NCBI RefSeq assembly: GCF_050624435.1
Contig: NC_134538.1
Coordinates: 115,828,437 to 115,892,436 of the forward strand
Direction of reading: 5' to 3'
Length of the DNA: 64,000 nt
Source of the DNA: Tenrec ecaudatus
Taxonomy: Eukaryota > Chordata > Mammalia > Afrosoricida > Tenrecidae
The position numbers were made by a program, and so were the translations under genes. Shown here one piece after another: positions 46,831 through 60,199 of this stretch. The notes beneath the pieces are model-generated. The model saw only the letters and a program-made list of their open reading frames with translations. It was not told the origin of the DNA and searched no databases. The first letter of the stretch is position 1. Each line of letters begins with the position of its first letter.

Positions 46831-48142
46831 GCTGATCAGAAATTCTCGTTCATATTGGTAACAATATGTAGAATATCTTTTAATCCTAAATTATTTGGCC
46901 AGAGAGAATAATTTTATAGAAATTGCAGAGAAATATCATCTATGAACCATAAAATGAGTTTCTCCTTTTGGGGTACATTTTTATAATTTCTGCTCACAAA
47001 ATGGGACAGTAGAAGTGGACTGAGGCTATTTTTAGGATCAATCAGTTTTGGCTCACAGCAACTGGACTGAAATTGAATCTGAAAATACTTTAACTATGAA
47101 AGTTAAGGCTTGAGTGCTTTTTGTATCTAGAATATCTCTTAGCTAAATGCCCTCATTTGATGTTTAAATAATGCATATTCACCAATTATAGGATGGCAAT
47201 GGTTGCCATTCATCTGGTTATATTTAAGAAATTAAAGATTGATTTCTCTCCTTGGCCATTATTAGGAGGCACCTGAAAGACTGATGAGCTCAGAGGGCAG
47301 AGGAAAGCTTCCCCCATATTCTTACTGCTGGAAACAATCGTGTGTAGACCACTATAAAAGTCTTTCGCTGATCTGGACCTCTGACTACCTTTCTGTCATC
47401 TATCTCTTCATCCTTTGCTGAAATGATTTGGACTTTAACCATTAAGTCACCTGAGCACCTGCATTTTTTAGATTTACACTTTCTTAATTTAAAATGTGCC
47501 CATGATGTTATCACTTGAAGTATTGTTTTAAATAGCTGGCATGTTTTCCTTTTAGATATTTATTTAATTGATTTCATATGAAAAATGACAATCCATTTGT
47601 GGACAGTTTAATTTACTGTGATTAGATTCCATGTGATCTGGAATTTACTCAAATTAAAATAAATAGCAGGAAAACATACCCCTGGCATCAACTAGCAACT
47701 TTCTTACCTTCTCAGGAGCTAATAGCCTCTTTTGCTAAATTAATTAATTAATTTCTTCAGGTTTTTTTGTTGTCTTTTTTTATCTGTAAGTAGAGTGATT
47801 GATTTTTAAGCCATGACAAGAAGCCTTTCAGAGACCAAATTAAGTTACCATACTCATGTTCTTGGTGGAAAGACCAGTTTTCCAGCAGACAGTGCTGAGA
47901 CTGAGGAGCAAGGTGGCTGATCGCAGAGGAAGACTGCGGTGACATTCATGGATTGATGGTGACCCCTTTGGACTCGAACTCCATTTGTGCTTGAGAGCAT
48001 TTTCCTTTCTCCCACTGATGTAATTCAGTCACACATGCTGGAAAAGGGAAGTAATCGCTAAAATGGAAGACCTGTGGGGGAAGATTGCACTCATTATTAA
48101 AAGCTGATCAGACTCGAATGATGGTTTGTTGTTATCATGAGA
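46831..48142. other. unassigned sequence
   Basis: A minus frame of 74 codons (47290-47514) and one of 62 codons (47757-47945) show no recognisable domain. I name no repeat here. It is a candidate for unique DNA. Confidence 0.35.
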
Positions 48143-50040
48143 TATCATTGAGTTAGTGCCAATTCCTAGTGACGCTTTGTACAATAGACATTGTCTGGCC
48201 CTGCACCGTCCTTACAAATCGCACTGTTACCTTTGAACCCATTTGTGAAGCTACGGGCTTGATCCATGTCATCGAGAGTCTTCCCTCTTTTTGTTAGTCA
48301 TCTACTTTACCAAGTCGGTTGTCCTTTTCCAAGGTCTGGTCTCTCCTGATAACATGTCCAGTTTATGTCAGATGAAGCCTTGACATTTTTTTAAGGAGAT
48401 GTATTCTTCGAAGACTGATTCATTTAATCTTCAGGCAGTTCATTACACTGTTGATATTTTTCTCTAAAACCAACATTCAAATGTACCAGCTCTTCTGTCT
48501 TCTTAATTGATTGTCTAACTTTTACATGCAGATGACCCCATTGAAAATACCATGAGTTGGGTCCGGTGTACCTTAGCACACAAAATGGTCTCTTTGCTCT
48601 TTAATGCTTAAAAGAGGACGTGTTTAGCAGATTTGCCCAATGAAGTATGACATTTGATTTCTGGCTATTGTTTCCATGATTGCGAATCCAAATAAAACGA
48701 AAACCTTGAAAATGTCCATCCTGTGTCCATTTGTCGTGATGTTATGTACTGGTCTGCTGTGAAGAGTTTCATTCTTGGTACATTGAGTTACAATCCATGC
48801 CGACGGCTGTCATCGTTGATCTTCACCGGCAAGTGCCTCGAGGCGTCCACTCTTTCAGCATGTCAGGGTGTCATCTGGACATCACCAGTTGTTAATGAGT
48901 TTCCTCTAGTCTTGATGCCCAGTTCTTCGTGTAGGCCACCTTCTCAAATTATTTGCTCAGCAGACGGCTTGAATAAGAATGATGGAAGTATAAAACCCCA
49001 ACGCACACCTAGGAAACTATGCATTATTCCTTTGTCCTGTTCAAACAATTGCCTTTGGCTTCTGTATAGGATCTGCAGGAGCACAATGAAATCTACTGGA
49101 CTGCCCATTATTCTCAAGGTTATCCATAGTTTGTTATAATGCTTACAGGGCAAAATCTTTCCGTAGTCAATAAAACAGCTTTCTGGTATTCTCTACTCTC
49201 AGCGAAGATCCACCTACCATCAGCAACGATATCTCTTGTTCCATATCCTCTTATTAATCTGTTTGAATTTCTGGAAGCACACTGTGAATGTATTGAATGT
49301 ATTTTTAATTACATTCATCAACATTTTATTTTCATGTGATATTAGTGATATTGATTGATAATTTTTATAATCTGTTTGGGTCACCTTTTTGTTTTAAATG
49401 GACAAAAATATAAAACTATTTTAGTCAGTTTGCCAGGTAACTTGCCCTTCAGTGCAGTTTGTAGTTCTTCCTTCAACACCGCTGGTTCTGGATCACATGT
49501 TACCTTTAGAAATGGTTAGACATTGACCAATGCTTTGGTGCTTCCTGCATGATTGAATGCTTTCTTTGCCCATACACTCCTTTAATATTGCGATTTACAG
49601 CATGTATTTAGTTATTTCAGCTTGAGAACTGCCGCGTGAGTTTTTTCTTTTTTTACTTTCTAACTCCAGGTTTTTGTTTAATCAATTATAAGACTTACTC
49701 TGCCTTCTCCAGCTACCATGTCTCAAATGTTCAGCTCTTTTATTTCATTTATTTTATTAGTTTTATCTCCTTTTTGTTCAAGAGCAGGTTTCAAAGTCTT
49801 TTCTGACATCAACTTTGGCCTTTTTTCCTTTTTGTCTTTTTCATGACCTTTTGCTTTGTTCATGTATGATGCTTTTTATGCCATCCCACAATGCATCAGG
49901 CCTTTAATCATCCTTAGTGTTCAGTGTGGTGGAACCTGGGTTATGTAACTCTAAAAGAAATGCACACTGGACTCATGGTTTATAACTTGCCCTTCTCCCT
50001 ATTTAACATAGAGATATTCCTCTGCTCTATGCCATGATCC
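48143..50040 (-). mobile_element. RTE-clade LINE, minus strand, RT to 3' tail
   Basis: The reversed 3' tail starts at 48143 (CATTGAGTTAGTGCCAATTC, GTCTGGCCCTGCACCGTCCT). The minus frame at 48944-49153 translates as NKLWITLRIMGSPVDFIVLL with HSFLGVRWGFILPSFLF, matching the RTE reverse-transcriptase fingers/palm region. Further 5' parts run to about 50040. The frame is interrupted elsewhere, so no working protein results. Confidence 0.8.
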
Positions 50041-50044
50041 CTGT

Positions 50045-51515
50045 TAGACTTCTATCTGTTTGTTTTTTTGGATGTTTATTTATACAAGATATTCAGGATA
50101 GGCAATCTCACAGAGAAAGTAAAGTGACTGTATTAACAGTTCCTGGGTGACATGGGAGGTGCGGGAGATGAGCAGGGAGCCAACAATGATGGGTACAGGT
50201 GAATAGTGAGTATTCCAAAATTGACGACAAGGAGTGTGTAGCTTTTCTGGTCATGTTTGATCAATCGAATTGTATCTGAGAGGAATTACTGAGGTGTGAA
50301 CAATGGGTGCACATAATAGTGGGGTAGGAGGTAAAAAAGAGGAAATATGTAAATATATGTGGATTTGTTTATATATGGAAATTTAACAAGGAAGCAGATG
50401 GACTTTGGGCCTCTACTTAAGTCTTACCTTTGTACAGAATGGTTTATTCTAATAATGTGGCACTGTGTGATACTCACCTTCCTGACATGATCACTGAAGA
50501 TAAAAATGAGTGCATAAGCAAATGTGGTGAAAAATGCTGATGGAATATCACTATGAAAAGAGATAGTGTCTGGACTCTTAAAGACTTGTAGTTAAACAAG
50601 CAGCCATGTAGCATGGAAGAAGTATATCAGCCTGTGTGATCATGAGGGGTTGATGTATCAGAAGTTCAAAAAACACCAACCAAATTGATATGAAGGTGCG
50701 AAGATATAATAGAGACCCCAAACCCACCAGCAAGACAGTTGGACAGTCCCTCTCTGAAGAGCCATACGGAATGGATGATAAATCCAGGGGTTGGTTTGGT
50801 CCTGATGAACCACATAACTATACTCTAGTTCTTTAAGATTCCTCCCCATACTCTAAAGGTCATATTATTATTAAGGCTATATTAAGGTTATGTGTTCTAC
50901 CCTATTAATCATGTTAGATTTGTGTATGTTCTTTGTATATTTAAGATTGCTTGTATCTGGTAGTCAGACCCTCAGAGACAGTGTAAGAAGTAATGGCTCA
51001 GCGATGGTCCAGGGAGTGAGGGGATGTGAGGAAGAGGGAGGAGGGAGAGTTGATAGCATTGATGAGTACATAGCCCCAGCTGACAGGATTGAACAAAAGA
51101 ACTGTATGTGAATGGATATATTGGAATGAATAAGACCTGTCAATAAAATATTATATATATAAAAGAAGGCTAGGGGGAAGGTGAGAAGATGAGGGGAGGA
51201 AGGGGAACTGATTGCAGTGATCGACACATAACCACTACCCCCACTCCAGGGGAAGGAACAACAGAAACCATGGGGGAAGGGAGAGACAGCAGCTGGTGTG
51301 AGATATGAAAATAATAATAACTTATAATTTAACAAGGTGTCACAAGGGTAGGGAGGGAAAAAAGAGAAGCTGATACCAAGGGCTCAATAGAAAGGAAATG
51401 GCCAGAAAAGAATGATGTCAACATATGTATAAATATGCTTGATATAATGGATGTATAGATCGTTATGAGTTGTAAGAGCCCCTAATAAAATAATCTTTTA
51501 ATAATAAAAAAGATT
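50045..51515 (+). mobile_element. L1 3' UTR, composite of two tails
   Basis: The proximal part has old L1 3' UTR text (GATAGGCAATCTCACAGAGA, GAGAGGAATTACTGAGGTGT). The middle has the AAGCAAATGTGGTGAAAAAT unit. A first polyadenylation-like end lies near 51138-51152 (ACCTGTCAATAAAATATT), then a second tail runs from about 51165 to AGCCCCTAATAAAATAATCT near 51495. Two A-rich ends suggest two insertions side by side or a variant L1. Confidence 0.7.
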
Positions 51516-51897
51516 CTATCTATAATCAGCAATATACTCAATGTGGTATTTTGGCTCTTGTGGGCTTGTTTCCATGTTATGATCATCATGGACATAAATG
51601 ATCCACTATATTGATATTACAATCATATTTTTGTCTAAAAGAAAAAGCATTACCTATGTATGAAATTTGCAACATTTAGTTTAGATGCCTGCTCATTCAT
51701 GAACACATACTTTTTATTTTAAAATTAGTGTACTTTAAAAATATTTACAGCAGTGTATCACATTCTAAATGTAGGACTCCAGCGTATACATGCACTGGAC
51801 ATGTGTTGAAAGGACATGTGTTGAAACGTGTCTGTGCAATAAGTGGTAGCTGCAGTCAAGTTCCATCAGTAATACATTTGTCTTCGTCTCATTACCC
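51516..51897. other. unassigned AT-rich sequence
   Basis: I see nothing that I can name. Confidence 0.4.
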
Positions 51898-51990
51898 AAA
51901 ACGAAACCAATCCCACTGCCATCAAGGTGATTCAGACACATAGCAACCCCATCTAGGTCTGCTGTCCTGAATAACACCACAATCAGGTGC
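51898..51990 (-). mobile_element. AfroSINE fragment, minus strand
   Basis: AAACGAAACCAATCCCACTG then CATCAAGGTGATTCAGACAC and CATAGCAACCCCATCTAGGT are the reversed 3' half of the SINE. Confidence 0.65.
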
Positions 51991-52254
51991 CTTTAAAAAA
52001 TCACAAGTGTAGCCTAAGAGGGGAGTCTGTCCACAGGAAAATAACATCAAACAGCAAGTACTTTACATAAATGTTTTAAGTGAACTTCTCAACCAGTTAC
52101 TGTTTTGGGTCTTTTTATGTGCTAAGTGTCTTATATTTAATAGATGCAGCTGTATATTTTGTCTTTTCCTGTGTGCACTTCCTTTACTCTCTTGGTAGCA
52201 TTGCTTGCCCTTGCAGCAGGCCGCAAGAGGTGCTTAACTTGGTCCCTGTTTTCT

Positions 52255-53095
52255 CATCAACAGTCCTTATGGCGCTGGCATTGTTATTTGCGTTTCTGAA
52301 CCATCTTGTATTGGTTTCTATACGTGGGTGGAGTATAGGCCCTGCTTCGTTCTTCTATGGACAGAGATCCAATTTTGACAACTTTATTTGTTGAAGACAC
52401 CATCTCTTTCCCTTTTATTGCTTTTTGGCACTTTGTCAAAGATCAGTGACCTATAGGTAGATGGATTTATTTCTTTATTTTCTATTCTCTTCCATTAGTC
52501 TTTTGTCTGTCATTGTACCAATGCCAGTCTATTTTGACTACTGTTGCTGTGTAATAGGTTTTAAGGTTGGGTAGTATAAGACCTCCTATTTAGTTCTTAC
52601 AGAGGTCTTTGTTTATCCTAGGTCTCTTCCCTCTACATGAGAAGCTTATAATTAGTTTTTCCATTTTCTTAAAAAATAAAGTTGAGATTTGGATTGGAAT
52701 TGCATTGTGTTTATGATTGCTTTAGGTAGTATTGGCATTTTCACAATAAGTCTTCCTTTCAATGAACATGAACATAAGATATTCTTCAACTTGTGTTGAT
52801 CTCTTTTGATTTCTTGTAGAAGTGATCTGTAGTTTATTTGTTTTGGTTTTGGTACAAGTATTTTGTTTCTTAGGTTAGGTTTATTCCTAAGTCTTTTAAC
52901 TTTTGTGCATATATTGTAAATTTTATATATACGTAAAAACATATATATACATATATTTCTTTATCTCCCATATCTTTCTTTCTTTGCTAGTATACAGGAA
53001 TCCAATTGACTTCTGCTTGTTATTTTTGTATATTGCTACTTTACCAAATCCTTTAATTGTTTCCAAAAATCTTTTTTAAGTCTCGGCAACCTTCT
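52255..53095 (-). pseudogene. L1 ORF2 relic, C-terminal region
   Basis: The minus frame at 52652-52942 reads LLQEIKRDQHKLKNILCS then SLKGRLIVKMPILPKAI, the L1 ORF2 segment that follows the RT domain. Flanking text such as GCACTTTGTCAAAGATCAGT and TTTCCATTTTCTTA also matches reversed L1. It is an old, 3'- and 5'-truncated copy, clearly more decayed than the L1 tails elsewhere. Confidence 0.8.
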
Positions 53096-54529
53096 TCATA
53101 TAAAACCATAGTGTTTGAAATAGAATTTCACTTCTTTGTGAAATTATATTTCCTTTGGATGCCTCATAATTCTGGCCAAGACTTCAAGCAAGGCAAACAG
53201 TTTCACTTAGAGATGATGGGATTAAAAATATGCTAGGCAGCTTCAGCAATTGATAATATTTTAGATATAGCTTCAAATAAGAATGTATGTGAGTGTATAG
53301 CTTTCAAAATTGCCTTGGAGAGTGGGGTGGGCATGCTCACAAACTTTTAAAATAACTCTTAGAGCTTGTGACATGCTTTCTGGGCAACTTAGATTTGTTT
53401 TTCATCTTTCCACTACAAAACATTTATATTTTTGTGTTTTCTCATGTTTCTCTAGGTAATATTTTGTGATTGCCATGTTATTGACATTACTCAATAGAAA
53501 TTTAAGTATAAAGAAAGTTATAATAGTGAAAAAAATTAGTGTACCATTTATATAAAAATAGGTACTTCAGAAAAATTTTTATCAGAATATTCTTTCCCAA
53601 AATATGTGTTTCTTTTTGTTTTTGGAACATCATCTTTGGTTAGTTTATTATTATTATTATTTGCAATTAGCTAGTGACAGCTCAGAAGTTACAGAGTGGA
53701 AGGTGGAATTCAGTGTTTACTTCTAATCAAAAGATTGGGAGTTATAATCCAAGCAGAAAGTCCGTTTTAAATGACAATTCATCTAAATTTCTCACATTAA
53801 CTTATACTATTGAATGCTAAATATAAAAGCAAAGTTTTAAGTTTTCTGTCCCATCAAGTTTACCTGTGATAAAGGTCCATTTAAATATTTTCACTTATAA
53901 TTTTGGTCAGATCAGCAGGTGCTTTTGGTTCCTTGACACTTAGTCTAAGTTTTGGAAGTATTTATCTTAATTAAATGGGCAAACTTGCATTTAATTGGGT
54001 TCTGTCTTTGGTATCTTTCTATCACAACTAATTTCATCTCATTAAACTCCAGTAGTCTTTCATCACATAGATATGGTGTCACTTCTTGGTTAACAAAACT
54101 CCTTTGAACCCGCAGCCTTCAGAAGTGCTAGCTTTTTATATCAGTTAGTGTGTTAGAAGCTTCCAAAAATCTAGAGGTCGTGATACTCATGAGGCACCTG
54201 TATCCATCACGCTCCTTTTTTTTCTGTCAGCCTTGGATGATGAGTCTGTAGCAGGAAGTAAGATGTGTGTTCCTTCAGTAAGTATTAGAAACATTATAGG
54301 GATATAACAGGTACAATTATCCTAATAGCAATTGATCTTCAAATACCACATAGTTTATTTCTAACTATAAGGTGCTAACTAGAAAGATCCACAATGTTTA
54401 CATTTATCATGTGTTTTGAGCTAATTTTAAAAATCTTTAATGCCATCAGCCTGTTATTAAGATTTAGTAGAACATTTTGAAACATAGATAAATAGGAAGT
54501 GTATTAACTACGCGTGATGCTTCTTTGAT
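53096..54529. other. unassigned AT-rich sequence
   Basis: A possible SINE-like scrap lies at about 53667-53765, but I cannot confirm it. Nothing else is recognised. Confidence 0.35.
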
Positions 54530-55690
54530 CTCTGTCATGATCACAGACATATGAAACATTTCACTTGACATTCTGTCAATTCCTGGGGCCTTGTGTTTGG
54601 AGAATCCCTTTAGAGCCGCCGGGCGTTTCCTTTTGGCGTCTTTGGTTCTTGGTTATGCACTCCCCCTGCAAAGGTGGAATGCCCAACAGGTACTTTTGTC
54701 CTAGTGGCTCTGTGTATTTTTCAAATCTTCTTTTGATGCATCCTGCATCATTCAATATTTTGCCCTTAAAAATCTTTCAATATTATCCCTGGTGACTTTT
54801 GTCACTAGTTCTTTCATTTTAAGATGTGTGATTGGGTTCTTCCTTTTTGGGTTTCTAACTAAGTTTTTGAGTACTTCATTATAATACTTTGCTCTGTCCT
54901 CTTGAACTGCTCTTTGAAGTTTATTGTCCAATGCCCAGTTCCTAATTGCTGCCATTTGTCTGAGCTACTCTGTGGTTAAGAATGTTTCAGAGTTTTTCTT
55001 TCCTTTCTTTACAACGGCGTTTTTTTCCCATCATGTATAAAGGTCTTGATGTCATTCCACAGTCTGCCAGTTCTGTCATGAATGTTCAGTGCATCAGATC
55101 CGTTGTCGAGATGGTCTCTGATTTCAGGTGGATGTCTTCAAGGTCCTATGTTGGCTCTCATGGCCTTGCTGTAATGTTTTCTCAGCTTCAACCTGAACTT
55201 AGGAGCATTTCAATGACTGTCCCAGAGTCACCCCTTGCCTCAATTTAGCAGCCGCTCTTGAACTTCTCCATCATCTCTTTCCACAGATGTTGTCAATCTG
55301 ATTTCCAAAGACACCAAAAGAGAACACCCAAGCTGCACTTAAGACAAGGCCCCAGGAATTGCCAGAATGCCAGCTGAAATGTTGACATTTGTTGACAACA
55401 ATACAGTTCCATTTTGTATTGTTGAAAAAAAGATATTTACCAGGAATAAATCCTTGGCCTTGCAAAATTCTGTCATGCCATCTTCAATTTTGTTTCTATC
55501 ACCAAGGCCATGTTTTCCAACTATGGCTCCTTCCTCTTTGTTTCCAACTAGAAAAATCTATTAATAATTCAGAATGTGGATTATATAACATGCGAATGTA
55601 GGAAAATTGGATGTTGTAAAAATGGCATCTTTTATTGTCAAAAAGGACATTTCAAGATAGAGCCGTGGCTAATTTACAAAGCTGTGCTCT
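54530..55690 (-). mobile_element. RTE relic, endonuclease to RT start, with local inversions
   Basis: Read on the minus strand: endonuclease text near 55400-55560 (GKHGLGDRNKIED, FCKAKDLFLVNIFFQQ), the FGNQIDNICGK motif near 55270-55310, the endonuclease C-terminus, a linker (minus frame 54752-54955 with VQEDRAKYYNEVLKNL) and the RT start at about 54556-54645. Two pieces read the other way: 55305-55383 repeats the RT-start text in plus orientation inside the endonuclease, and about 55615-55680 (CTTTTATTGTCAAAAAGGAC) is endonuclease N-terminal text in plus orientation. There is no 3' tail. Confidence 0.65.
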
Positions 55691-56469
55691 CCGCAGAAGC
55701 GGTGCGCAGCTTATCCCTTCTCTGTAGTCTCTTCTTGGTGTAGAGGCTTCACAGAACCTGTTCACTCTGGGTGACCCTGCTGCTACCTGGAACACCTGTG
55801 CCAGAGCTTCAGCATCACAAGCCGCCAGAGTACAACAGACGGACAGACAAGTGGTGTCAGTAATCCAACTACAATTTTTTAAGTTTCATTAACTCGTTCA
55901 AATGGTGTATCATAGACACAAACCTCCCTGCTACCACTCCCTACCAAAGCAAACTCAAAAGAAGCAAAATAATCTCTTTCTGAGAAGGAAAAAGTGGTAT
56001 AAGTTCTCTGCCTTGGATGTTTGTTAAGGGATCTCAAGTAACCCAGTGAATTGATATATAGAGATTAACGTTTTAGAGAAAAGTTCTAGAAGCTGAGCAA
56101 AAGTAAGAGCGAGAAACTTAGAGGAGGAGGCCCTGGATTAGGACACCCAGTTCCTACGCTAGCCTTTCATTTTTTATGTTGTCCACAGCTCTTCATTGTG
56201 GTTTAAGTGAGAGTCTCTAGAACAAATTAAAAATCCATTCAAAAAAGTATAGATATTTTGTTTTTATAACATGAGTTGCAGTTTGCGAAGGGAGACTCCA
56301 TGCTTCCCCCTTCCTCCCTGGGTCTCCTGAGACCATTCTTCATACCATGCTGCCTTTCTTATGTCCCAAGTTTTGGTTTGAGCGAGCGCTTTCTTTTCAT
56401 TCTGGAAGGGTTCGATTATTGTGAAGCGTGGGGTCTTCACTTGTGTAATTGCTTATAGCCTGCCATTTG
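55691..56469. other. unassigned sequence
   Basis: I see no repeat or exon that I can support. Confidence 0.35.
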
Positions 56470-56870
56470 GCTGCATGGTGGTCCTGAAGGTGAGTTCAAT
56501 CTCAGGTTGTCTGAAGGCCAGAGTCTCAGAGGTCCCATCAATCTCTGTCTGACCAGTAAGTCTGGCGGTCTTCTTTATTAGTTTGTTTTTTTACCCATGT
56601 TTTTCTTTCCTGCCGTCCAGGATCTTCTATGGTCCCTAACAGGGTACTTGCTAAGCACTAGCCTAGGTAGCCAGGCTTGTTCTGCTCTCAGAGTAGTGGA
56701 AGCCGTGGCTTCAGTGGTCCACCACTCTTGGGGCTTGTTGTGTCTTTGTGTCTTGGATTTTCTTTACTTTCCTCCCCTTGGTTGGGGATGTAGGTACACA
56801 GTTCTGTTAGTGTATTTCGTCTGTCCCAATCTAATGAAGCGATGGCTCTTTGCGAACTTCATCATGTATA
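56470..56870 (-). mobile_element. older L1 3' UTR relic, minus strand
   Basis: GAGTCTCAGAGGTCCCATCA, CTGACCAGTAAGTCTGGCGG and CTTGTTGTGTCTTTGTGTCT match the reversed elephant-type L1 3' UTR as I remember it. Same family as 14326 and 28600. Confidence 0.55.
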
Positions 56871-58889
56871 GATTAGTCTTGATGAATTGCTATCATTTTG
56901 GTATCTGGATTGCTTATATTGCTGTCCATTCTTCCTGAAGTTATTCTGACACCTATCTTCCTTTGCTCGGTGGGCTGGGAGGTCTCCCTCTCTGCGTCAG
57001 GTTCTGCCTGGTGCTGCTGGTATTGCTCTTCCTGCCTCAGAGCTGCCCTGGATCAAGAAGGTTCCAAATTCAGGGACCGTGGGATCCTAGGAATCCAAAC
57101 GATGTACACTGTTCCAGGCCCGTGTCTCTATGCCGGCAGTGCTCTTACTAGCCCTTGTTATGTACAACTGCACAGCCCTTATGGCAAGTCAACGAGATGG
57201 CTATTACTACTATTATTTTATAGAGTAGGAAACTGAGGTAAAGAATACTCCCTCATGTCATAGGTATAAATCCCTGACGTGTCCACACCAAATTTCTTCG
57301 TAGCATCCTACCCTTCCGATGTCCTGAGCTTTGGCTTTTCCATTTTCCTTCTGCCTTGACACGTTCCTCAGAATGTTTAGCTAGACCTTCTGACGCAACA
57401 TATGTAATATAATTGGAAATGTAAAGAATTGCTTTTCATTATTTATATTCCAAGTTTAACAGAAATGTTAATCATCCAAAGAATGAGACAGCTAATACAC
57501 TAAAAAGTACTTAAATAGGAAAGGCTTGAAAGTGAGTCTGGTGTTAGCCATCTAGAAGAGAGAGGGCAATAATAGCCCGAGAAAGTGGGAAGGACAAAGC
57601 CCGGTTGTCTTTGAAGCTAGGACTTTTGGTTGTTTCATCCTGTGTTATAGACATAACACACATGAGTATGTCAGGGTGTGTATGCATGTGAAAATGTGTT
57701 TGTATAATGGGTCCTTTAATGAGCAAGTTCTGAAAGTTCTATTACAGATTGGGGGAAATTTCAGTGACCCCGGGAAAGTAAAAGTTGTGAAAAACATTTC
57801 TTAAATCCAGTGACTGGAAGTCATTTGGTTCGAAACAAGTTTTCAATGGAGAATAGCTTTTAGATCTAGTAAATTGGAAATTTTCACAAAAAAACGTAAA
57901 TTATCAAAGGGGGCTAAAAATCTTCAGGGGGAAAATATGTAGTAAAGAACATCCCCCTGGCCACTTCCATTCCAGGAATTTGAGTGCAGCAGACAGTATG
58001 CAATTTAAAAACAAATCCTCCGCCACTGCATACTGAAGGACAAATAGGAAACCAGCCAGGAGATTATGCAATTTACCGTTAGCCTTCGTTGTTGAAGATA
58101 GCTGCTCAAGGCCACATTGCATAACAGCAGACATATTTCCAACAGATTTCCACTGTAACTACTGAAGGTCAGATTTGCATTCATTTGTTTATCTAGGGAA
58201 TAAGAGATACAAAGAAAATAGTCCCCATTTTTCTGTTATGTAATATAATTATAATTGTTATTAAAGCCTGGGTGAATTTATCTCAGATTTTTCATTTCAC
58301 CCTTTACAAGGCTGAAGTTTAATAGTAGAGTCTACTTGTAATTAAATTGTGAATTCATGAGACAAGAAGGAAGTATATCTCTCTATGGGAATTTTCAACA
58401 TTCATTTTAAAACCTAGAGAATAGTTGCCATTGTGTGCCCTCTTACCAGTATTGCAGCAAAGTGCTGTCCTGAGAACCTTTCAGCGAAATTGAAATAAAC
58501 TTCTTTCACAGCAAGAGAGTCTATAAAGTAACAGTCTTTGTTCTTTAAAAATTAAAGTCTGCGAACTTCACAAGATTATATGCATCATTTTCTTAAAATA
58601 AATATATTATTTTGAATAAGGTTTTACTTACATAATCTTTTAGGAGAAAATGATAGCAAGAGATTATATAGCAAAATATTTATAGAAATTAAGAAAAACA
58701 AAGATGAAATAAAGTGTGCATGAACTATAGAAATTGATTTGTTTTATAAACTTTTATGCAATTTACAATTAAAAATAAAAATACATACACAAAAGAATAA
58801 GATCTGACACATATTAATGAAGCTAAGATGTCATATGTAAATGTTTTCTAAAGTAACATTTAGAAAATGATATGAGTAGACCTTTAAGA
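56871..58889. other. unassigned sequence
   Basis: The first 350 bp are GC-richer, with a 112-codon plus frame (56898-57236) without a recognisable domain. The rest is AT-rich. No exons or repeats are named. Confidence 0.35.
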
Positions 58890-59245
58890 GAAACTGACCA
58901 GGAGGATTAGAAGAGGGTGAGGGAGAAAGGGGCAATCGATCACAAGGATCAATCTAGAACCCCCTTCCAGGAGGGCGAACAATGGCAAAATGGGTGAGGG
59001 GTGAACTAAGACGATGTGAGATATGAAAATAATAATCAATACCCTATCAAGGATTCATGAGGGAGGGCGGGTGGAGGAGGAAGAGGGAAAAATGGGGAGC
59101 TGATATCAGCGACTCAAGTTGGAGGAAAATGTTTTGAAAATGATGATGGCAGCATATGTACAAATGTGCTTGACACATGGATGAATGTATGGATTGTGAT
59201 AAAAGATGGAAGAGCACCCCCATAAAAGTATTTAATACACTAAAA
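58890..59245 (+). mobile_element. L1 3' UTR copy
   Basis: GATCACAAGGATCAATCTAG to GAGCACCCCCATAAAAGTAT. A 5'-truncated copy of about 350 bp with a mutated polyadenylation signal. Confidence 0.8.
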
Positions 59246-59782
59246 AATGGACTAGATTTGACTTCTGACTATACCACTCACATGTTCTATGAACTTGAAC
59301 ATGTTACTTAGTCACTGAAACATATATATTGATTTAGAATACAGATAATAACTACCATTTGCTTTCCTAAGTTTGTTGTAAGAATTATACTTAGACCGCA
59401 GTTATTAACTCTCATATTATCTGATATCCAGCATTTAGAACAGCGAGATTTCTTTAATCTGAGTTTTTTGCACATTAATGAAAAATTTGCGGCAGTAATG
59501 AATAGGATGGCGTGAGGTAAGAATAATGCAGATTGTTAAAGTTACGTGTCAACTTGTATGGGCTCTGATTATCAGTAGCTCACAATTAGGTAATGATATA
59601 GTCAACATCCATTTTGTCATCTGAGACGGTCATCTCTCATTTCTATATTATGTGTATTTTTACATAAAATCTAGATATTGGAAACTAACTAGGTTGACAA
59701 ATGAAGAATGGGTGTAAAGGAAATATATAGTGTAAAACTAGTAACACTATACCTGAGATAGAAAAATTAATAAAACAGTCCA
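59246..59782. other. unassigned AT-rich sequence
   Basis: I see nothing that I can name. Confidence 0.4.
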
Positions 59783-60199
59783 TTCCATGTGGGGTTTTTT
59801 GCTTCTCAGCTAGATGTCTGCTTGTTTATCTTCAAGCCTTTAAGACCCCAGATGCTACATCTTTTGCTAGCCGGGCACCCCAAGTAAGAAGCACACCAGC
59901 CTATGTGATCATGAGGTGTCGATGGGATCAGGTATCAGGCATCAAATACACAGAACAAAAAATCTTATCAATGTGAATGAGGGGGAGTACGGAGTAGAGA
60001 CCCAAAGTCCGTCTGTAGACAATTGGACATTCCCTTACAGAAGGGTCACAAAAAAGACTAGTCAGGGTGCAGTATAGCACCAATGAAACACAACTTTCGT
60101 CTAGTTCTTTAAAGCTTCCTCCCCAACCCCGCACTATCATGACCCCACTTCTGCCTTACAAATCTGGCTAGACCAGAGCATGTAAACTGGTACAGATAA

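Noticed and set aside
48723..49139. 138-codon plus frame
   Set aside because: It is the antisense of the minus-strand RTE reverse transcriptase, whose real reading is on the other strand.
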